From Mycobacterium aquaticum (GTDB taxonomy: Bacteria; Actinomycetota; Actinomycetes; Mycobacteriales; Mycobacteriaceae): a stretch of DNA of 64,000 bases. The notes under the pieces were generated by a model, which was given only the letters and a program-made list of their open reading frames with translations, was not told the origin of the DNA and did not search any database. Of this stretch, positions 45,752-56,594 are shown in pieces. The translations under genes were made by a program, and so were the position numbers. Location of the stretch: contig NZ_MVHF01000011.1 in the NCBI RefSeq assembly GCF_002086485.1, positions 62,001 through 126,000 on the forward strand, in the 5' to 3' direction. Positions within the stretch are counted from its first letter, which is position 1. Each line of letters opens with the position of its first letter.

Positions 45752-46926
45752 GGCTTCACCACCGACCACTGGGTGACCGGCAGCGCCGGGCGCCATCCGG
45801 TGAACCCGCCGATCGCGCCGCCGTGATAATGCTGATAGCGCCGCAATTCGCCGCCTTCCTTCGAATACCACTGCGCCACAACGGCTTCTGACTCCACCGT
45901 GACAGCGTTGACCACCAGCCGCCCGCCGGCGGGCAATCGGTCGAAGCAAGCCTGCACCAGGCCCGGCTGGGTGACGCCGCCGCCCACGAAGACCGCCGAC
46001 GGCTCGGATCCGTCGAATCCCTCTGGCGCCGCCCCACGCACCTGCACCCGCACCCCGAATGCCACGACATTGGCACCGATGCGGTTGCGGCGCTGCGGAT
46101 CACGCTCGTATGCCGTCGACCGGCAGCCGGGCGCGCTGCGGCACCACTCGATGGCGATGCTGCCCGATCCGGAGCCGACATCCCACAGCAGCTCCCCCGG
46201 CCGGGGCCCGAGCGCCGCCAAGGTCACGGCCCTGATCGACTGCTTGGTCAGTTGCCCGTCGTGGTCGAAATCGTCATCAGGCAGGGCGTGCGCGCGACGC
46301 TCGTCGGGCAGGTACCGCACGGCCATGACGTTGAGCGCATCGACATCGGCGGGCGGCCGCGACGCCCACTCTCGCGCCGTCGCCGAGCGACGCAGTTCCC
46401 GCGGCCCGCCGAGCTGCTCCAGCACCGTCAGTTCCGAGTCCCCACGTCCGGTGTCGGTCAGCAGCTTGGCCAGAGCGGCCGGACTCGTGCCGTCCCGGGA
46501 CAGCACCACGGCCTGCCCACCGCGGCGCACCGCCGTATGTGGTTCGGCGGTCACCAGGCTGATGATCTCGGTGTCCTGCACCGACCAACCGACCCTCGAA
46601 CACGCCAGCGTCACCGACGACACGTGCGGCAGCACGGTGACCGCGTCGGCGCCGTACATCCGGATCAGCACGCTGCCGACCCCGTGCAGCAGCGGATCCC
46701 CGCTGGCGATCACGTGCACGTCACCGTCGGCTCCGTCGAGCAAAGTGCGCAGCGCGGGCGTCATCGGCGACGGCCACACCCGCCGGACCGCCGAGACGGT
46801 GCCGTCGAGCAGGTCGAGCTGCCGCCTGGACCCGTGCACCACTGTGGCCCTTGCCAATTCGGCACGTACAGTCGGCGCCAGGCCGGCCATGCCGTCGGCC
46901 CCGATTCCGACCACGATGATTCTCAC
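45748..46926 (-). CDS. cobL: precorrin-6Y methyltransferase/decarboxylase CobL
   Basis: 392 residues: an N-terminal SAM methylase (CbiE-like, IIVVGIGADGMAGL) and a C-terminal CbiT-like domain (LWDVGSGSGSIAIEW near 256), together adding methyls at C-5 and C-15 with loss of CO2. GTG at 46924-46926 overlaps the SDR stop by 4 bp. cobL, cobM and cobK follow as a coupled set. Confidence 0.95.
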   Translation of the reverse strand: MRIIVVGIGADGMAGLAPTVRAELARATVVHGSRRQLDLLDGTVSAVRRVWPSPMTPALRTLLDGADGDVHVIASGDPLLHGVGSVLIRMYGADAVTVLPHVSSVTLACSRVGWSVQDTEIISLVTAEPHTAVRRGGQAVVLSRDGTSPAALAKLLTDTGRGDSELTVLEQLGGPRELRRSATAREWASRPPADVDALNVMAVRYLPDERRAHALPDDDFDHDGQLTKQSIRAVTLAALGPRPGELLWDVGSGSGSIAIEWCRSAPGCRSTAYERDPQRRNRIGANVVAFGVRVQVRGAAPEGFDGSEPSAVFVGGGVTQPGLVQACFDRLPAGGRLVVNAVTVESEAVVAQWYSKEGGELRRYQHYHGGAIGGFTGWRPALPVTQWSVVKP

Positions 46927-47690
46927 CTCGGCATCCTGCGCCAGATCGGGCCAGGGACAAAACGCGTCACGAAGATCATCGGCCGGATCACCCACGGCAC
47001 CCACACCGCACTCTTGCCTGCGGCCAGCGCGGCCGCGGCTGCCTCGGCAACCTGGGCCGGGGTGCTGGAGAACGGCGCCGGGTCCATCCCCTGGGTCATC
47101 TGTCCGATCACGAAGCCCGGCCGCACGATCAACAGGTGCACGCCGGTGCCGTGCAGAGCGTCGCTCAGCCCGCAGGCGAACCCGTCCAGGCCGGCCTTGG
47201 CCGACCCGTAGACGTAGTTGGCGCGGCGGACCCGAGCCCCGGCGATCGAGGAGAACACCACCAGCCGGCCCCGGCCCGCGGCCCGCATGCGCCGTGCGAG
47301 CTCGGTGAGCAGGCTCACCTGGGCGACGTAGTCGGTGTGCACCACGGCGACCGCGTGCGCGGTATCGGTCTCGGCGCGCGCCTGGTCGCCGAGCACGCCG
47401 AAGGCCAGGACCGCGGTGTCGATCGGCCCGTGCGCAGTTTCGATCGTGTCGATCAGGCGCGCATGCTCGGCGACGTCGTCGGCGTCGAACTCGCACGTGT
47501 GCACGGCCGCGGCACCTGCGGCCCGCACCGCGGCAACCTCGTCGGCGAGCCGGTCGGCCCCGCGGGCGGCGAGCACCACGGTCGCGCCCGCAGCCAGACG
47601 GGTGGCCAGTTCGACCCCGATCTCGCTACGACCCCCAAAGATCACCACAACCCGCGGGACGGGATGTGCCGTGTCTGTCGTGTCGTTCAC
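46923..47690 (-). CDS. short-chain dehydrogenase (Rv2073c-like)
   Basis: 255 residues with a modified Rossmann motif ([18 protein letters not shown]) and the catalytic YxxxK pair in [10 protein letters not shown] use GTG at 47690 since GATAAT lies 7 nt upstream, i.e. a leaderless start; GTG at 47705 would span the -10. Its 3' end overlaps cobL. The substrate is unknown and may not be a corrinoid. Confidence 0.85.
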   Translation of the reverse strand: MNDTTDTAHPVPRVVVIFGGRSEIGVELATRLAAGATVVLAARGADRLADEVAAVRAAGAAAVHTCEFDADDVAEHARLIDTIETAHGPIDTAVLAFGVLGDQARAETDTAHAVAVVHTDYVAQVSLLTELARRMRAAGRGRLVVFSSIAGARVRRANYVYGSAKAGLDGFACGLSDALHGTGVHLLIVRPGFVIGQMTQGMDPAPFSSTPAQVAEAAAAALAAGKSAVWVPWVIRPMIFVTRFVPGPIWRRMPR

Positions 47691-47725
47691 GGCAGCGATT
47701 ATCACCTGCGCTAGCGTGGAGGCCG

Positions 47726-48151
47726 ATGGCTACGTCACGGGGCAAGGCAACCACCAAGCTCACCAATGACGCTCTGGCGTTTCTCACCGAGCGCCATCTG
47801 GCCATGCTCACGACGCTGCGCTCGGACAATTCGCCGCACGTCGTCGCCGTTGGTTTCACCTTCGATCCCAAGACCCATATCGCTCGGGTCATCACCACCG
47901 GTGGGTCGCAGAAGGCGATCAACGCCCATGAGCGCGGCGTCGCGGTGCTCAGCCAGGTCGACGGTGCCCGTTGGTTGTCCCTGGAGGGCAAGTCCACCGT
48001 CAGCACAGAAACCGATGCGGTGCGCGACGCCGAGCTGCGATACGCGCAGCGCTACCGCACCCCGCGGGTCAATCCCCGCCGGGTCGTGATCGAGGTCCGC
48101 GTCGAGCGGGTGCTCGGCTCGTCGGATCTGCTGGACCGCAGCGGCGAGTAG
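47726..48151 (+). CDS. F420-dependent PPOX-class protein (Rv2074-like)
   Basis: 141 residues, split barrel of the FDOR-B group ([47 protein letters not shown]). It matches the position and length of M. tuberculosis Rv2074, reported as an F420-dependent biliverdin reductase. TAGCGT lies 8 nt before the ATG. Divergent from the SDR gene: promoters overlap in 35 bp. Confidence 0.9.
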   Translation: MATSRGKATTKLTNDALAFLTERHLAMLTTLRSDNSPHVVAVGFTFDPKTHIARVITTGGSQKAINAHERGVAVLSQVDGARWLSLEGKSTVSTETDAVRDAELRYAQRYRTPRVNPRRVVIEVRVERVLGSSDLLDRSGE

Positions 48152-48162
48152 GCCGCCGGCGC

Positions 48163-49284
48163 TCAGCGCGCAGGCACCACGACCAGCTCGTGCGGCTGGT
48201 TGTTCACCGATTCCGCGCCGTCGGCGGTGACGATAACGATGTCCTCGATGCGCGCCCCCCACTGCCCCGGGAAGTACACGCCAGGTTCGACGCTGAACGC
48301 CATGCCTACCTCCAGCGGGAGGTTGTTGCCTGCCACGATGTACGGCTCTTCGTGCACCGACAGCCCGATGCCGTGGCCGGTGCGGTGCACGAACCCCTCG
48401 GCCAGGCCCTCGGCGGCCAGCACGTCGCGGGCGGCCGCATCGACCTGTTCGGCCGTGACGCCGGGCCGCACCACGTCGACGGCAGCCTGCTGTGCGCGCT
48501 GCAGCACCGCGTACCGACGCGCCACCTCCGGGTCCGGCTCGCCGATGCTGTAGGTGCGGGTGCAGTCGGAGTTGTAGCCCGGCTGGTACGGCCCGCCGAT
48601 GTCGACGACGACGATGTCGCCCGCCTGCAGTTCGCGGTCGGAGCATTCGTGATGCGGGTCGGCGCCGTTGGGCCCCGAGCCGACGATGATGAACGCCACC
48701 TCCGAATGCCCTTCGGCCACAATGGCTTCCGCGATGTCCGCGGCCACGTCGGCCTCGGTGCGGCCGGGCACCAGGAATTCGGGCACCCGGGCGTGCACAC
48801 GGTCGATGGCCGCCCCGGCCTTGCGCAGCGCGTCGATCTCGGCGCCGTCCTTGATCATTCGCAACCGGCGCAGCACATCGGTGGCCAGCACCGGCACCAC
48901 TCCGAGCAACTCGGTCAACGGCAGCAGATGCAACGCAGGCATGGCATCGGTGACGGCGACGGCTTGCCCGCCGAGCGCGTCCACCACCATCCGGTACGGA
49001 TCCTCGCCGTCGACCCAATCCCGCACCGTCACACCGAGTTCGGGGACAGCCGACTCCTTGAGCGCGGCCAGTTCCAGGCGCGGCACCACCACGGTCGGCT
49101 CCCCCTGCGCGGGCAACACCAGCGCGGTCAGCCGTTCGAAGGTCTGCGCCCGCGAGCCGACCAGGTATCGCAGGTCGTAGCCGGGGGTGATGACCAGCCC
49201 GGCCAGGCCCGCCTCACCCGCGGCGGCGGCCGCCGCGGAAAGCCGGTGGGCGTAGACGTCGGTGCTGAATCGGCTGAGGGTCAT
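48163..49284 (-). CDS. pepE: Xaa-Pro aminopeptidase-type M24 peptidase
   Basis: 373 residues with the creatinase-like N-domain and a pita-bread M24 domain. Metal ligands are visible: the Asp of VVDIGG and of SDCTRTYSIG, His of HRTGHGIGLSVHEEP, and Glu of VEPGVY and of RIEDIV. It cleaves N-terminal residues before Pro. Position matches PepE (Rv2089c). ATG start 49282-49284. Confidence 0.93.
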   Translation of the reverse strand: MTLSRFSTDVYAHRLSAAAAAAGEAGLAGLVITPGYDLRYLVGSRAQTFERLTALVLPAQGEPTVVVPRLELAALKESAVPELGVTVRDWVDGEDPYRMVVDALGGQAVAVTDAMPALHLLPLTELLGVVPVLATDVLRRLRMIKDGAEIDALRKAGAAIDRVHARVPEFLVPGRTEADVAADIAEAIVAEGHSEVAFIIVGSGPNGADPHHECSDRELQAGDIVVVDIGGPYQPGYNSDCTRTYSIGEPDPEVARRYAVLQRAQQAAVDVVRPGVTAEQVDAAARDVLAAEGLAEGFVHRTGHGIGLSVHEEPYIVAGNNLPLEVGMAFSVEPGVYFPGQWGARIEDIVIVTADGAESVNNQPHELVVVPAR

Positions 49285-49295
49285 GGTGCTCGAGG

Positions 49296-49691
49296 CTAGT
49301 GGGACGCCTGATAGCTGGCGACCTCGACCAGGTTGCCGTCGGGATCACGGCAATAGTGTGAGGTCATCGGACCCAGCGCACCGGTCTTGGTGACCGGGCC
49401 TTCGATGATCCGAACACCGCACGCCGTGAGGTGCTCGCCGACTGCGGAAGCGTCGACGTCGGCGATGAAGCACAGATCCAGCGAGCCGGGCGCGTCGACG
49501 ACACCGGTGACCCAGTTCGGTGAACCGGTCGGACGCACGTTGATCTTCTGGTTCCCGAACACCAGGGCGATGCGGCCCGCGCCGAAGACCTCCTTGCGCA
49601 TGCCCAGCACCCGCTCGTAGAAGTCGACCGTGGCCTCGACGTCACGACAGTTGAGGACGACATGGTCAATACGGTTGACGGCGAACGACAT
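49296..49691 (-). CDS. VOC-superfamily (glyoxalase/bleomycin-like) protein
   Basis: 131 residues with two beta-alpha-beta-beta-beta units of the VOC fold ([27 protein letters not shown] and the C-terminal [12 protein letters not shown]). Metal ligands are likely H10 and the final Glu. Substrate unknown. It precedes pepE by 11 nt in the same direction. Confidence 0.88.
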   Translation of the reverse strand: MSFAVNRIDHVVLNCRDVEATVDFYERVLGMRKEVFGAGRIALVFGNQKINVRPTGSPNWVTGVVDAPGSLDLCFIADVDASAVGEHLTACGVRIIEGPVTKTGALGPMTSHYCRDPDGNLVEVASYQASH

Positions 49692-49730
49692 ACCTCAGGC
49701 TACTGTCGCTGGAATGTTCCGGAGGATTTC

Positions 49731-50690
49731 ATGACCGCCCCCGTCCTGCTCCTCGACGGCGCCAGCATGTGGTTCCGCTCGTTCTTCGGGGTCCCGTCGT
49801 CGATCACCGCACCGGACGGGCGACCGGTGAATGCGGTGCGCGGCTTCCTGGACTCCATCGCGACGCTGGTGACCAACGAACGGCCGAGCCGGCTGGTGGT
49901 GTGCCGTGACGACGACTGGCGGCCGCAATGGCGTGTGGAGCTGGTGCCGTCGTACAAGGCGCACCGGGTGGCAGAACCGGAGCCGGACGGGATACCGGAC
50001 ATCGAGGAAGTGCCCGACGAGCTGACCCCCCAGGTCACCATGATCATGGAGTTGCTGGACGCGTTCGGCATCGCGACTGCCGGGGCGCCGGGCTATGAGG
50101 CCGACGACGTGCTGGGCACCCTGGCCACGCGCGAGCAGGCCGACCCCGTGGTGGTGGTCAGCGGGGACCGCGACCTGCTGCAGTTGGTGCGCGACGAGCC
50201 GGCGCCGCCGGTGCGGGTGCTCTACATCGGGCGCGGATTGGCCAAGGCCACGAAGTTCGGGCCCGTCGAGGTGGCCGAGCAGTACGGCGTGCCTGCCGAT
50301 CGGGCCGGCGCGGCATATGCCGAATTGGCCTTGATGCGTGGCGATCCGTCCGACGGGCTGCCCGGGGTGGCCGGGATCGGTGAGAAGACCGCGGCGACGC
50401 TGCTGGCCCAGCACGGCTCACTGGCGGCGATCCAGGCAGCCGCGCAGGACACCACGGTGTCGATGTCCAAGTCGCACCGGGCCAAACTGCTCGCTGCCGC
50501 CGACTACATCGCGGCGGCCGAGCCGGTGGTGCGCGTTGCCACCGATGCGCCGGTGACGTTCTCCACGCCGTCGGATGCGCTGCCGTTGGTCGCCAAAGAT
50601 CCGGCCAAGGTCGCCGACCTGGCCGCGGCGTACGGCGTGACGTCGTCGATCAGCCGGTTGCAGACGGCGCTGGACCGCCTGCCCGGCTGA
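49731..50690 (+). CDS. 5'-3' exonuclease (FEN-like, Rv2090-like)
   Basis: 319 residues with the nuclease domain of PolA-type 5'-3' exonucleases ([53 protein letters not shown]), including the acidic metal-site residues. It lacks a polymerase part. It may remove flaps or RNA primers along with PolA, which has its own copy at 8340-11054. ATG at 49731 with GGAGG at 49721-49725; the longer frame to 49662 is rejected. Position matches Rv2090. Confidence 0.93.
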   Translation: MTAPVLLLDGASMWFRSFFGVPSSITAPDGRPVNAVRGFLDSIATLVTNERPSRLVVCRDDDWRPQWRVELVPSYKAHRVAEPEPDGIPDIEEVPDELTPQVTMIMELLDAFGIATAGAPGYEADDVLGTLATREQADPVVVVSGDRDLLQLVRDEPAPPVRVLYIGRGLAKATKFGPVEVAEQYGVPADRAGAAYAELALMRGDPSDGLPGVAGIGEKTAATLLAQHGSLAAIQAAAQDTTVSMSKSHRAKLLAAADYIAAAEPVVRVATDAPVTFSTPSDALPLVAKDPAKVADLAAAYGVTSSISRLQTALDRLPG

Positions 50691-50695
50691 TGCGC

Positions 50696-50717
50696 GGCCG
50701 GCCTACTTGGGCCGGCC
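50696..50717. terminator. hairpin between exonuclease and DUF4333 genes
   Basis: GGCCGGCC (50696-50703), TACTTG-loop, GGCCGGCC (50710-50717) overlapping the last codons of the DUF4333 gene. The genes converge here. No U-tract, so only a weak terminator call. Confidence 0.4.
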
Positions 50718-51506
50718 GACCTCGTAGGTGCCGTCGTTGTTCTGGAAGGTCACCGTGACCTTGCGCTTGGTGCCGTCGACGCTGACCTCGCAGGTGAAGG
50801 TGTCACCCTTCTTGACCTTGGGGTTCTTGCCGTCGTTGCAGTTGACGTCGGAGACGCTCTTGTTGCCGTAACCGTTCTCCTCGTCGGTGAGGATCTTGGT
50901 CACGCCCTCCTGAGCCTTGTTGACGTCAAGTTCGGTGGTGACGAACCAACCCGGCTTCCAGAACCCCAGGACGCCGACGACAGCGAGCAGGAGCACCACA
51001 AGGGCCCCGACGACACCGAGGATCACGCCGAGCGAACGCTTGGATCCTTCTTCGGCACCGGGTGGGGTGTACTGGCCGTATTGCCCCGGCTGGCCGGGCT
51101 GACCGAACTGCGGCTGACCGTACTGACCCGGCTGACCGAACTGCGGCTGGCCGTACTGACCCGGCTGGCCGAAGCTGGGCTGCCCCATCTGGGCGGGCTG
51201 ACCCGGCTGCCCGAACTGGCCCGGCTGCGCGTAGGGCTGCTGGCTGTACTGATCGGTCGACGGGTACTGCGGCTGGGCGTAACCCGAGTGGGACTGCTGA
51301 TAGGCCGAGTAGTCGGGCTGCTGTTGCTGCGGCTGCTCGGGCTGTTGCGACTGCGACGGCTGCTGCCAGGTCGGAGCATGCGTGGTCGGCTCGTCGGGGC
51401 CGGCAGGCTGCTGCCACGCGTCCGAGCCTGACGGCTGATCATTACCGGGCTCGGGCTGCTGACCGGGCCACTGCTGTGCCGGATCAGATCCCTGCGGTCC
51501 GCTCAT
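50703..51506 (-). CDS. DUF4333 membrane protein with Gln/Pro/Gly-rich N-terminus
   Basis: 267 residues. Residues 1-150 are low-complexity, rich in Q, P, G and S, with repeated units of the kind F/Y-G-Q-P-G-Q (in DNA, tandem repeats near 51085-51200). A membrane helix follows ([25 protein letters not shown]), then a DUF4333 domain with two Cys (VNCND and FTCEVS), outside the cell. It corresponds to Rv2091c. The protein sits next to helY and may be an envelope protein of unknown role. ATG at 51504-51506. Confidence 0.87.
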   Translation of the reverse strand: MSGPQGSDPAQQWPGQQPEPGNDQPSGSDAWQQPAGPDEPTTHAPTWQQPSQSQQPEQPQQQQPDYSAYQQSHSGYAQPQYPSTDQYSQQPYAQPGQFGQPGQPAQMGQPSFGQPGQYGQPQFGQPGQYGQPQFGQPGQPGQYGQYTPPGAEEGSKRSLGVILGVVGALVVLLLAVVGVLGFWKPGWFVTTELDVNKAQEGVTKILTDEENGYGNKSVSDVNCNDGKNPKVKKGDTFTCEVSVDGTKRKVTVTFQNNDGTYEVGRPK

Positions 51507-51545
51507 GACTCTCCTTGATCCTGTTCGCTGCCTGCTGCCGACACC

Positions 51546-54296
51546 CTACCCCGCATCAACAGCCACGACGCCGCGCCGAACGTCGTTGATGGCGCGTTTC
51601 GCGGTATTGCGCAGCGCCGGTGTGGGTGCGGCATTTCGCACCTGGTCGAGCAGATCGAGGACCTGCCGACACCACCGTACGAAATCGCCTGCCGGCAGCG
51701 GTGAACCGGAACCGGTGATGTCGGATGCGGCCAGCGCGGACGCCAGGTCGCCGGTGGTGGCCCAGCGGTAGACGGCGGTGACGAAACCCTCGTCGGTTTC
51801 GCGGCTCGGCGCGATGCGGTGTCTGCGCTCGTCGGCGCGCAGATCACCGGAGAGGCGTCGGGTTTGGGCCAGCGCACGCCGCAGACCGGGCGTCGGGATG
51901 TCGAACCCTGCCGGTACCGCGGGCGTATCGCCGCGCGACTCGAAGAGCACCGCCGAGAGCACTCCGGCCAGCTCCGCGGGCTGCAGCCCCTCCCAGAGGC
52001 CGCCCCGCAGGCACTCGGCCACCAGCAGGTCACTTTCGCTGTAGATGCGGGCGAGCAGCCGGCCGGAGTCGGTGACCTTGGGTTCGCCAGAACCGTTCTC
52101 GATGAAGCCGCGTTCGCTGAGCAACGCGACGATCCGGTCGAAGGTCCGCGCCAGGGAATTCGTCGCCGCAGCCACCTTCTGCTGGATCTGGGCGTTGTCA
52201 CGTTCGATGCGCAGATACCGCTCAGCGATGCGCATCATGGCTTCGCGGTTCGCAAGCTGGTTCGCCCGATGCCTGCGCAGCTGCTCGCGGAGCCCGGCCA
52301 ACTCCGGATCCACGTCGCGGTCCAGTGCACTGCCGGAGCGTTTCGGCTTGCCCGTCGGCAGCGCCAAGCCGGCTGCCGCTGACCGCAGCGCCGACGCCAG
52401 GTCGCGGCGCACCCGCGGTTGGCGGTGCTCGACGCGTTTGGGGAGCGACATCGTGCCCAGCGGCCCCGAGGCGCCCGAGTAATCCGACGACGAAATCCGG
52501 CCGGCCCAATGATGTTCGGTGAGCACCAGCGGACGGGGGTCGTCGCTGTCGCGGTCTGGTTCGAGCACCACCGCCAGCCCACCGCGGCGGCCGTGGGTGA
52601 TGGTGATGATGTCGCCACGGCGCAGGCCTGCCAGCGCGTCGTTGGCTGCCTGACGGCGCTGCAGCCGCGATGCGCGCGACTGGGCACGTTCGCGCTCACC
52701 GATTTTCGCGCGGAGCCTCGCGTAGTCGAGTACCTCGGACTCGTGTCCGTCCAGTTCGGCGGCCAGCTCTTTGAGCATCCGTTCGCCGCGCGCGACGCCG
52801 CGGACCAGGCCGACCACCGAGCGGTCGGCCTGGTACTGCGCGAAGGACCGCTCCAGCAGCTTGTGCGCCTGCTCCGGCCCCATGTGCTGGACCAGGTTGA
52901 TGGTCATGTTGTACGACGGCGCAAAGGAACTGCGCAACGGGAAGGTTCGGGTGGACGCCAGGCCTGCGACCTCGGCGGGATCGGCGGTGCTGTCGTCGGG
53001 CCGCCACAGCACCACGGCGTGGCCCTCGACGTCGATGCCGCGCCGGCCCGCCCGCCCGGTCAGCTGGGTGTACTCCCCCGGCGTCAAGGGCAGATGCTGC
53101 TCGCCGTTGTATTTCACCAGCCGCTCCAGCACCACCGTGCGGGCCGGCATGTTGATCCCCAAAGCGAGTGTCTCCGTGGCGAACACGGCCTTCACCAGAC
53201 CGGCGGTGAACAGCTCTTCGACGGTGTGGCGGAACGTCGGCAACATGCCTGCGTGGTGGGCGGCCAGGCCGCGCAACAGGCCTTCGCGCCATTCGTGGTA
53301 GTCCAGCACGATCAGATCGGACTCGGCCAGATCGGCGCAGCGCCGGTCGATCACCTCCGCGATGCGGGCACGTTCCTCGTCGGTGGTGAGCCGCAGCCGC
53401 GACCGCAGACACTGCTTGACCGCCGCATCGCACCCGGCGCGGGAAAACACGAAGGTGATCGCGGGCAACAGGCCCGCGGAGTCGAGGACGTCGATCACGT
53501 CGGGCCGGCTCGGCGGCCGGTACAACTGCGGCGGCCGGCCGCGCCCGCGTCCCCGGGGCTGCCAGTCCGCGAGCCGGTCGGCCTCGCGGCGGTGGGCGAT
53601 GTGCCGCACCAGATCCGGGTCCACCAGGGTCCGGTCGGAGCCGTCGAACAGGTCGAACAGCCGCTTGCCCACCATCATGTGCTGCGACAGCGGCACAGGC
53701 CGGTGCTCGTCGACGACGACGGTGGTGTCGCCGCGGACCGTCTGGATCCAGCCGCCGAACTCCTCGGCGTTGCTCACCGTGGCCGAGAGGCTGACCAGCC
53801 GCACCTCCTCCGGCAGGTGCAGGATCACCTCCTCCCACACCGCGCCGCGCATGCGGTCGGCCAGGAAGTGCACCTCGTCCATCACCACATACGAAAGCCC
53901 ATGCAGCGCAGACGAATTCGCGTACAGCATGTTGCGCAGCACTTCGGTGGTCATCACTACCACGTCGGCGTCGCCGTTGATGGACTGGTCACCGGTGAGC
54001 AGCCCGATCTTCTCGGCACCGTAGCGGGCCACCAAGTCGTTGTGTTTCTGGTTGCTCAGCGCCTTGATCGGGGTGGTGTAGAAGCACTTGCCGCCGGACG
54101 CCAGTGCCAGGTGCACGGCGAATTCGCCGACCACTGTCTTGCCTGCGCCGGTCGGCGCGCAGACCAGGACGCCGTGGCCGCGTTCGAGCGCACGGCAGGC
54201 GCGGACCTGGAAGTCGTCGAGGGTGAACGGCAGCTGTGCGGTGAATACGGCCAGCTCGCCGGGAGTCTCGCCGCCCGGCTCAGGTGGCGTCGTCAT
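51546..54296 (-). CDS. helY: Ski2-like ATP-dependent helicase HelY
   Basis: 916 residues of an Ski2/Mtr4-like helicase. Walker A is APTGAGKT (47-54), then the DEVH box ([13 protein letters not shown]), SATVSNAEE (motif III) and the [10 protein letters not shown] (motif VI). The C-terminal DSHCT domain completes the Ski2-type architecture. RNA substrates are expected but the function in mycobacteria is not clear. ATG at 54294-54296 overlaps the tatC 3' end by 17 bp. Confidence 0.94.
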   Translation of the reverse strand: MTTPPEPGGETPGELAVFTAQLPFTLDDFQVRACRALERGHGVLVCAPTGAGKTVVGEFAVHLALASGGKCFYTTPIKALSNQKHNDLVARYGAEKIGLLTGDQSINGDADVVVMTTEVLRNMLYANSSALHGLSYVVMDEVHFLADRMRGAVWEEVILHLPEEVRLVSLSATVSNAEEFGGWIQTVRGDTTVVVDEHRPVPLSQHMMVGKRLFDLFDGSDRTLVDPDLVRHIAHRREADRLADWQPRGRGRGRPPQLYRPPSRPDVIDVLDSAGLLPAITFVFSRAGCDAAVKQCLRSRLRLTTDEERARIAEVIDRRCADLAESDLIVLDYHEWREGLLRGLAAHHAGMLPTFRHTVEELFTAGLVKAVFATETLALGINMPARTVVLERLVKYNGEQHLPLTPGEYTQLTGRAGRRGIDVEGHAVVLWRPDDSTADPAEVAGLASTRTFPLRSSFAPSYNMTINLVQHMGPEQAHKLLERSFAQYQADRSVVGLVRGVARGERMLKELAAELDGHESEVLDYARLRAKIGERERAQSRASRLQRRQAANDALAGLRRGDIITITHGRRGGLAVVLEPDRDSDDPRPLVLTEHHWAGRISSSDYSGASGPLGTMSLPKRVEHRQPRVRRDLASALRSAAAGLALPTGKPKRSGSALDRDVDPELAGLREQLRRHRANQLANREAMMRIAERYLRIERDNAQIQQKVAAATNSLARTFDRIVALLSERGFIENGSGEPKVTDSGRLLARIYSESDLLVAECLRGGLWEGLQPAELAGVLSAVLFESRGDTPAVPAGFDIPTPGLRRALAQTRRLSGDLRADERRHRIAPSRETDEGFVTAVYRWATTGDLASALAASDITGSGSPLPAGDFVRWCRQVLDLLDQVRNAAPTPALRNTAKRAINDVRRGVVAVDAG

Positions 54297-55266
54297 CGAT
54301 GCTGAATCTGGTGGGTCGCGACGCCGGTGGCGTATCGGGGGCCGCAGCAGTCGGCGTCGACACCGGGGCAGGCGCCTCGATCGGTTCGACGGTGCCGATT
54401 GGCGCGGCCTCGTCGTCGTCCACCTGGGCCTCAGCCAAGCGTGCCTTGCGCCGGTCGTGCACCCGGGCGAACTGGATCGCGAACTCCAGCAACAGCGACA
54501 GCGCGCATGACAACGCCAGCATCGTGAACGGGTCGGAGCCCGGTGTGGCGAAGGCCGCGAACACGAACAGGCCGAAGATCAACCCACGCCGCCACGCCTT
54601 GAGCTTCTGGTAGCTGAGCACGCCGACAAGGTTGAGCATGATGATCAGCAGCGGGAACTCGAAGCTGATGCCGAACACCAGCAGCAGGTTGATCAGGAAG
54701 CCGAAGTACTGCTCGCCGGACAGCGCGGTGACCTGAACGTCGCTGCCGACGGTCAGCAGGAAGCCCAACGCCTTCGCCAGCACCACATACGCCAGCACCG
54801 CGCCGGTCACGAACAGCAGCGCGCCGAAGCCGACGAAGGCCATCGCGAATCGGCGTTCCTTCTTGTACAGCCCCGGCGTGATGAACGCCCACATCTGATA
54901 GAGCCACACCGGGCACGCCATCACCACACCGGCAGCGAGCGCGACCTTCAGCCGCAGCATGAACTGGTCGAAGGGCGCGGTGGCCAGCAGCCGGCACTCG
55001 CCGTCGGGCGCGATGGCCGCACGCGACGAGGCGGGCAGGGCACAGTACGGACCGCGCAGCCATTCGCCCAGGCTGTGCAGCCCGAAAATGCCATGGGTGT
55101 ACCAGAAGAACCCGAAGATCATCGCGACGATGACCGCTGCAACCGCGATCAGCAGCCGCGACCGAAGCTCGGTGAGGTGGTCGACCAGCGACATGGTGCC
55201 GTCGGGATTGACCCGTGAACGGCGCCGACGGGGATCGAGTTTTCTGAAGATGCCGGAGGTCTGCAC
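54280..55266 (-). CDS. tatC: Sec-independent translocase protein TatC
   Basis: 328 residues, six membrane helices (starts near 40, 110, 150, 195, 230 and 250) and the conserved family segments [17 protein letters not shown] and [12 protein letters not shown]. The C-terminal tail (about 285-328) is long and rich in Asp, Pro and Ala, which is typical for mycobacteria. It works with TatA for export of folded proteins. The GTG start (55264-55266) is used; [11 protein letters not shown] offers later starts. Confidence 0.95.
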   Translation of the reverse strand: MQTSGIFRKLDPRRRRSRVNPDGTMSLVDHLTELRSRLLIAVAAVIVAMIFGFFWYTHGIFGLHSLGEWLRGPYCALPASSRAAIAPDGECRLLATAPFDQFMLRLKVALAAGVVMACPVWLYQMWAFITPGLYKKERRFAMAFVGFGALLFVTGAVLAYVVLAKALGFLLTVGSDVQVTALSGEQYFGFLINLLLVFGISFEFPLLIIMLNLVGVLSYQKLKAWRRGLIFGLFVFAAFATPGSDPFTMLALSCALSLLLEFAIQFARVHDRRKARLAEAQVDDDEAAPIGTVEPIEAPAPVSTPTAAAPDTPPASRPTRFSIDDDAT

Positions 55267-55337
55267 GTATGTGAAGTGAGGGGTTGAAGACGCAACCTAC
55301 CGACGCGGCCGGAAACCGCGGTCAGGGTCGGGCCGCG

Positions 55338-55607
55338 TCAGGCCGTGTGCCGGTCCGGGGACTGTTCGGGTGCCGGAGCCGCGACGTCGGGCCGGGGAGC
55401 CGCCACGTCGGCGCGTTCGGATGCAATCGGCTTCGCCGGCGGAGTCTCCTCCGACCTGGACTCGGACTGCATCTCCTTGATCTCCGACTTGAAGATCCGC
55501 ATCGACTTACCCAGCGACCGCGCCGCGTCGGGAAGCTTCTTCGCACCGAACAGCAGCACGAACACCGCGATGACGATGATCCAGTGCCAGGGTTGTAGTC
55601 CGCCCAA
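55338..55607 (-). CDS. tatA: Sec-independent translocase protein TatA
   Basis: 89 residues, one N-terminal membrane helix ([30 protein letters not shown]), an amphipathic helix after the hinge, and an acidic tail. The start is a TTG (55605-55607), set by a strong ribosome site GGAGGT (55615-55620 complement) 7 nt upstream. It is followed by tatC after 71 nt. Confidence 0.94.
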   Translation of the reverse strand: MGGLQPWHWIIVIAVFVLLFGAKKLPDAARSLGKSMRIFKSEIKEMQSESRSEETPPAKPIASERADVAAPRPDVAAPAPEQSPDRHTA

Positions 55608-55637
55608 TTTGGTTACCTCCAGACGTCTTCGCCGAGT

Positions 55638-56594
55638 CTACCCGTCAACCTCGACCGCGCCGTAGGCGTGCAGTGCCGCCGTCGCCGCGGCCCGCACCTG
55701 CTGCGCCAACGACGCCGGCTCCAGCACCCGCACCGCCGAGCCGAAGCCCAGCACAAACCGGGCCATCCAGTCCTCGGAGGCAAACGTCATGGCCGCCTCG
55801 ACCGAACCGTCAGGGAGTTCGGTCAGCACCCGCAACGGGTAGTAGTCGAACATCCACGACGCCGAGGGCGCGATGAGCAGAGTGGCCGCCGGCAGCGCGG
55901 GATCGGCGTCGAACAGCGAAGTGTCAGGGCCTGCCTGCACGGCAGGCGGCGGCGGGGCCGAAGCCTCCTCGAGCAGCTGCGCCTCGACTATGCGATCGAG
56001 CCGGAACAGCCGCACCGCCTCGGCGCTGCGGCACCACGCCTCCAGATAGCTGTTGTCCCCGACAAGGGCCACCCGGATCGGGTCGACGATGCGGGTGGTC
56101 AACGAATCCCGCGACGCCGAGTAGTACTCCAGCGTCACCGCGCGGCCGTCGCGCACGGCCGCGCGCACTGTCGCGGCGGCCTCGCTCTCGCTCGGCGCCG
56201 GATCGTCGACGGCGGCCAGCTGTGCGCCGGCAGCCGACTCGATCTTGGCGATCGCGCTGCGCGCGGCCTCCGGATCGACCATGCCCGGCACGTCGACCAG
56301 CGCCCGTAGCGCCACCAGGATCACCGTGGCCTCGGTCGAGGTCAGCCGCAGCGGCTGGTCCACACCTGCCGAGAACGTCACCTCGATGGTGTCGTCGGTG
56401 AAGTCGAAGTCGATGAGGTCACCTGGGCTGTAGCCGGGCAACCCGCACATCCATAGCTGCTCGAGGTCCGCGTCGAGCTGTTTGCGGCTGACGCCGAGGG
56501 CGTCGGCGGCCTCCGCACGGGTGACCTTCGGATTGGCCTGGAAGTACGGGACCATGTTGAGCAACCGGACCAGCCGGGCCGAGACCTGACTCAC
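55638..56594 (-). CDS. pafC: WYL-domain transcription activator subunit PafC
   Basis: 318 residues with a winged HTH near the N-terminus (ARLVRLLNMVPYFQANPKVTRAEAADALGVSRKQLDADLEQLW) and a WYL domain in the second half. PafC pairs with PafB as the heterodimeric DNA-damage activator that opens RecA-independent promoters. GTG start at 56592-56594 overlaps the pafB stop by 4 bp. Confidence 0.95.
   Translation of the reverse strand: MSQVSARLVRLLNMVPYFQANPKVTRAEAADALGVSRKQLDADLEQLWMCGLPGYSPGDLIDFDFTDDTIEVTFSAGVDQPLRLTSTEATVILVALRALVDVPGMVDPEAARSAIAKIESAAGAQLAAVDDPAPSESEAAATVRAAVRDGRAVTLEYYSASRDSLTTRIVDPIRVALVGDNSYLEAWCRSAEAVRLFRLDRIVEAQLLEEASAPPPPAVQAGPDTSLFDADPALPAATLLIAPSASWMFDYYPLRVLTELPDGSVEAAMTFASEDWMARFVLGFGSAVRVLEPASLAQQVRAAATAALHAYGAVEVDG

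Noticed and set aside
51085..51260. Tandem repeats as CRISPR or mobile repeat
   Set aside because: They are in-frame codon repeats encoding a Gln/Pro/Gly-rich protein segment, not spaced repeats.
52419..54305. 628-codon plus-strand frame opposite helY
   Set aside because: Antisense shadow; helY has all helicase motifs in order.
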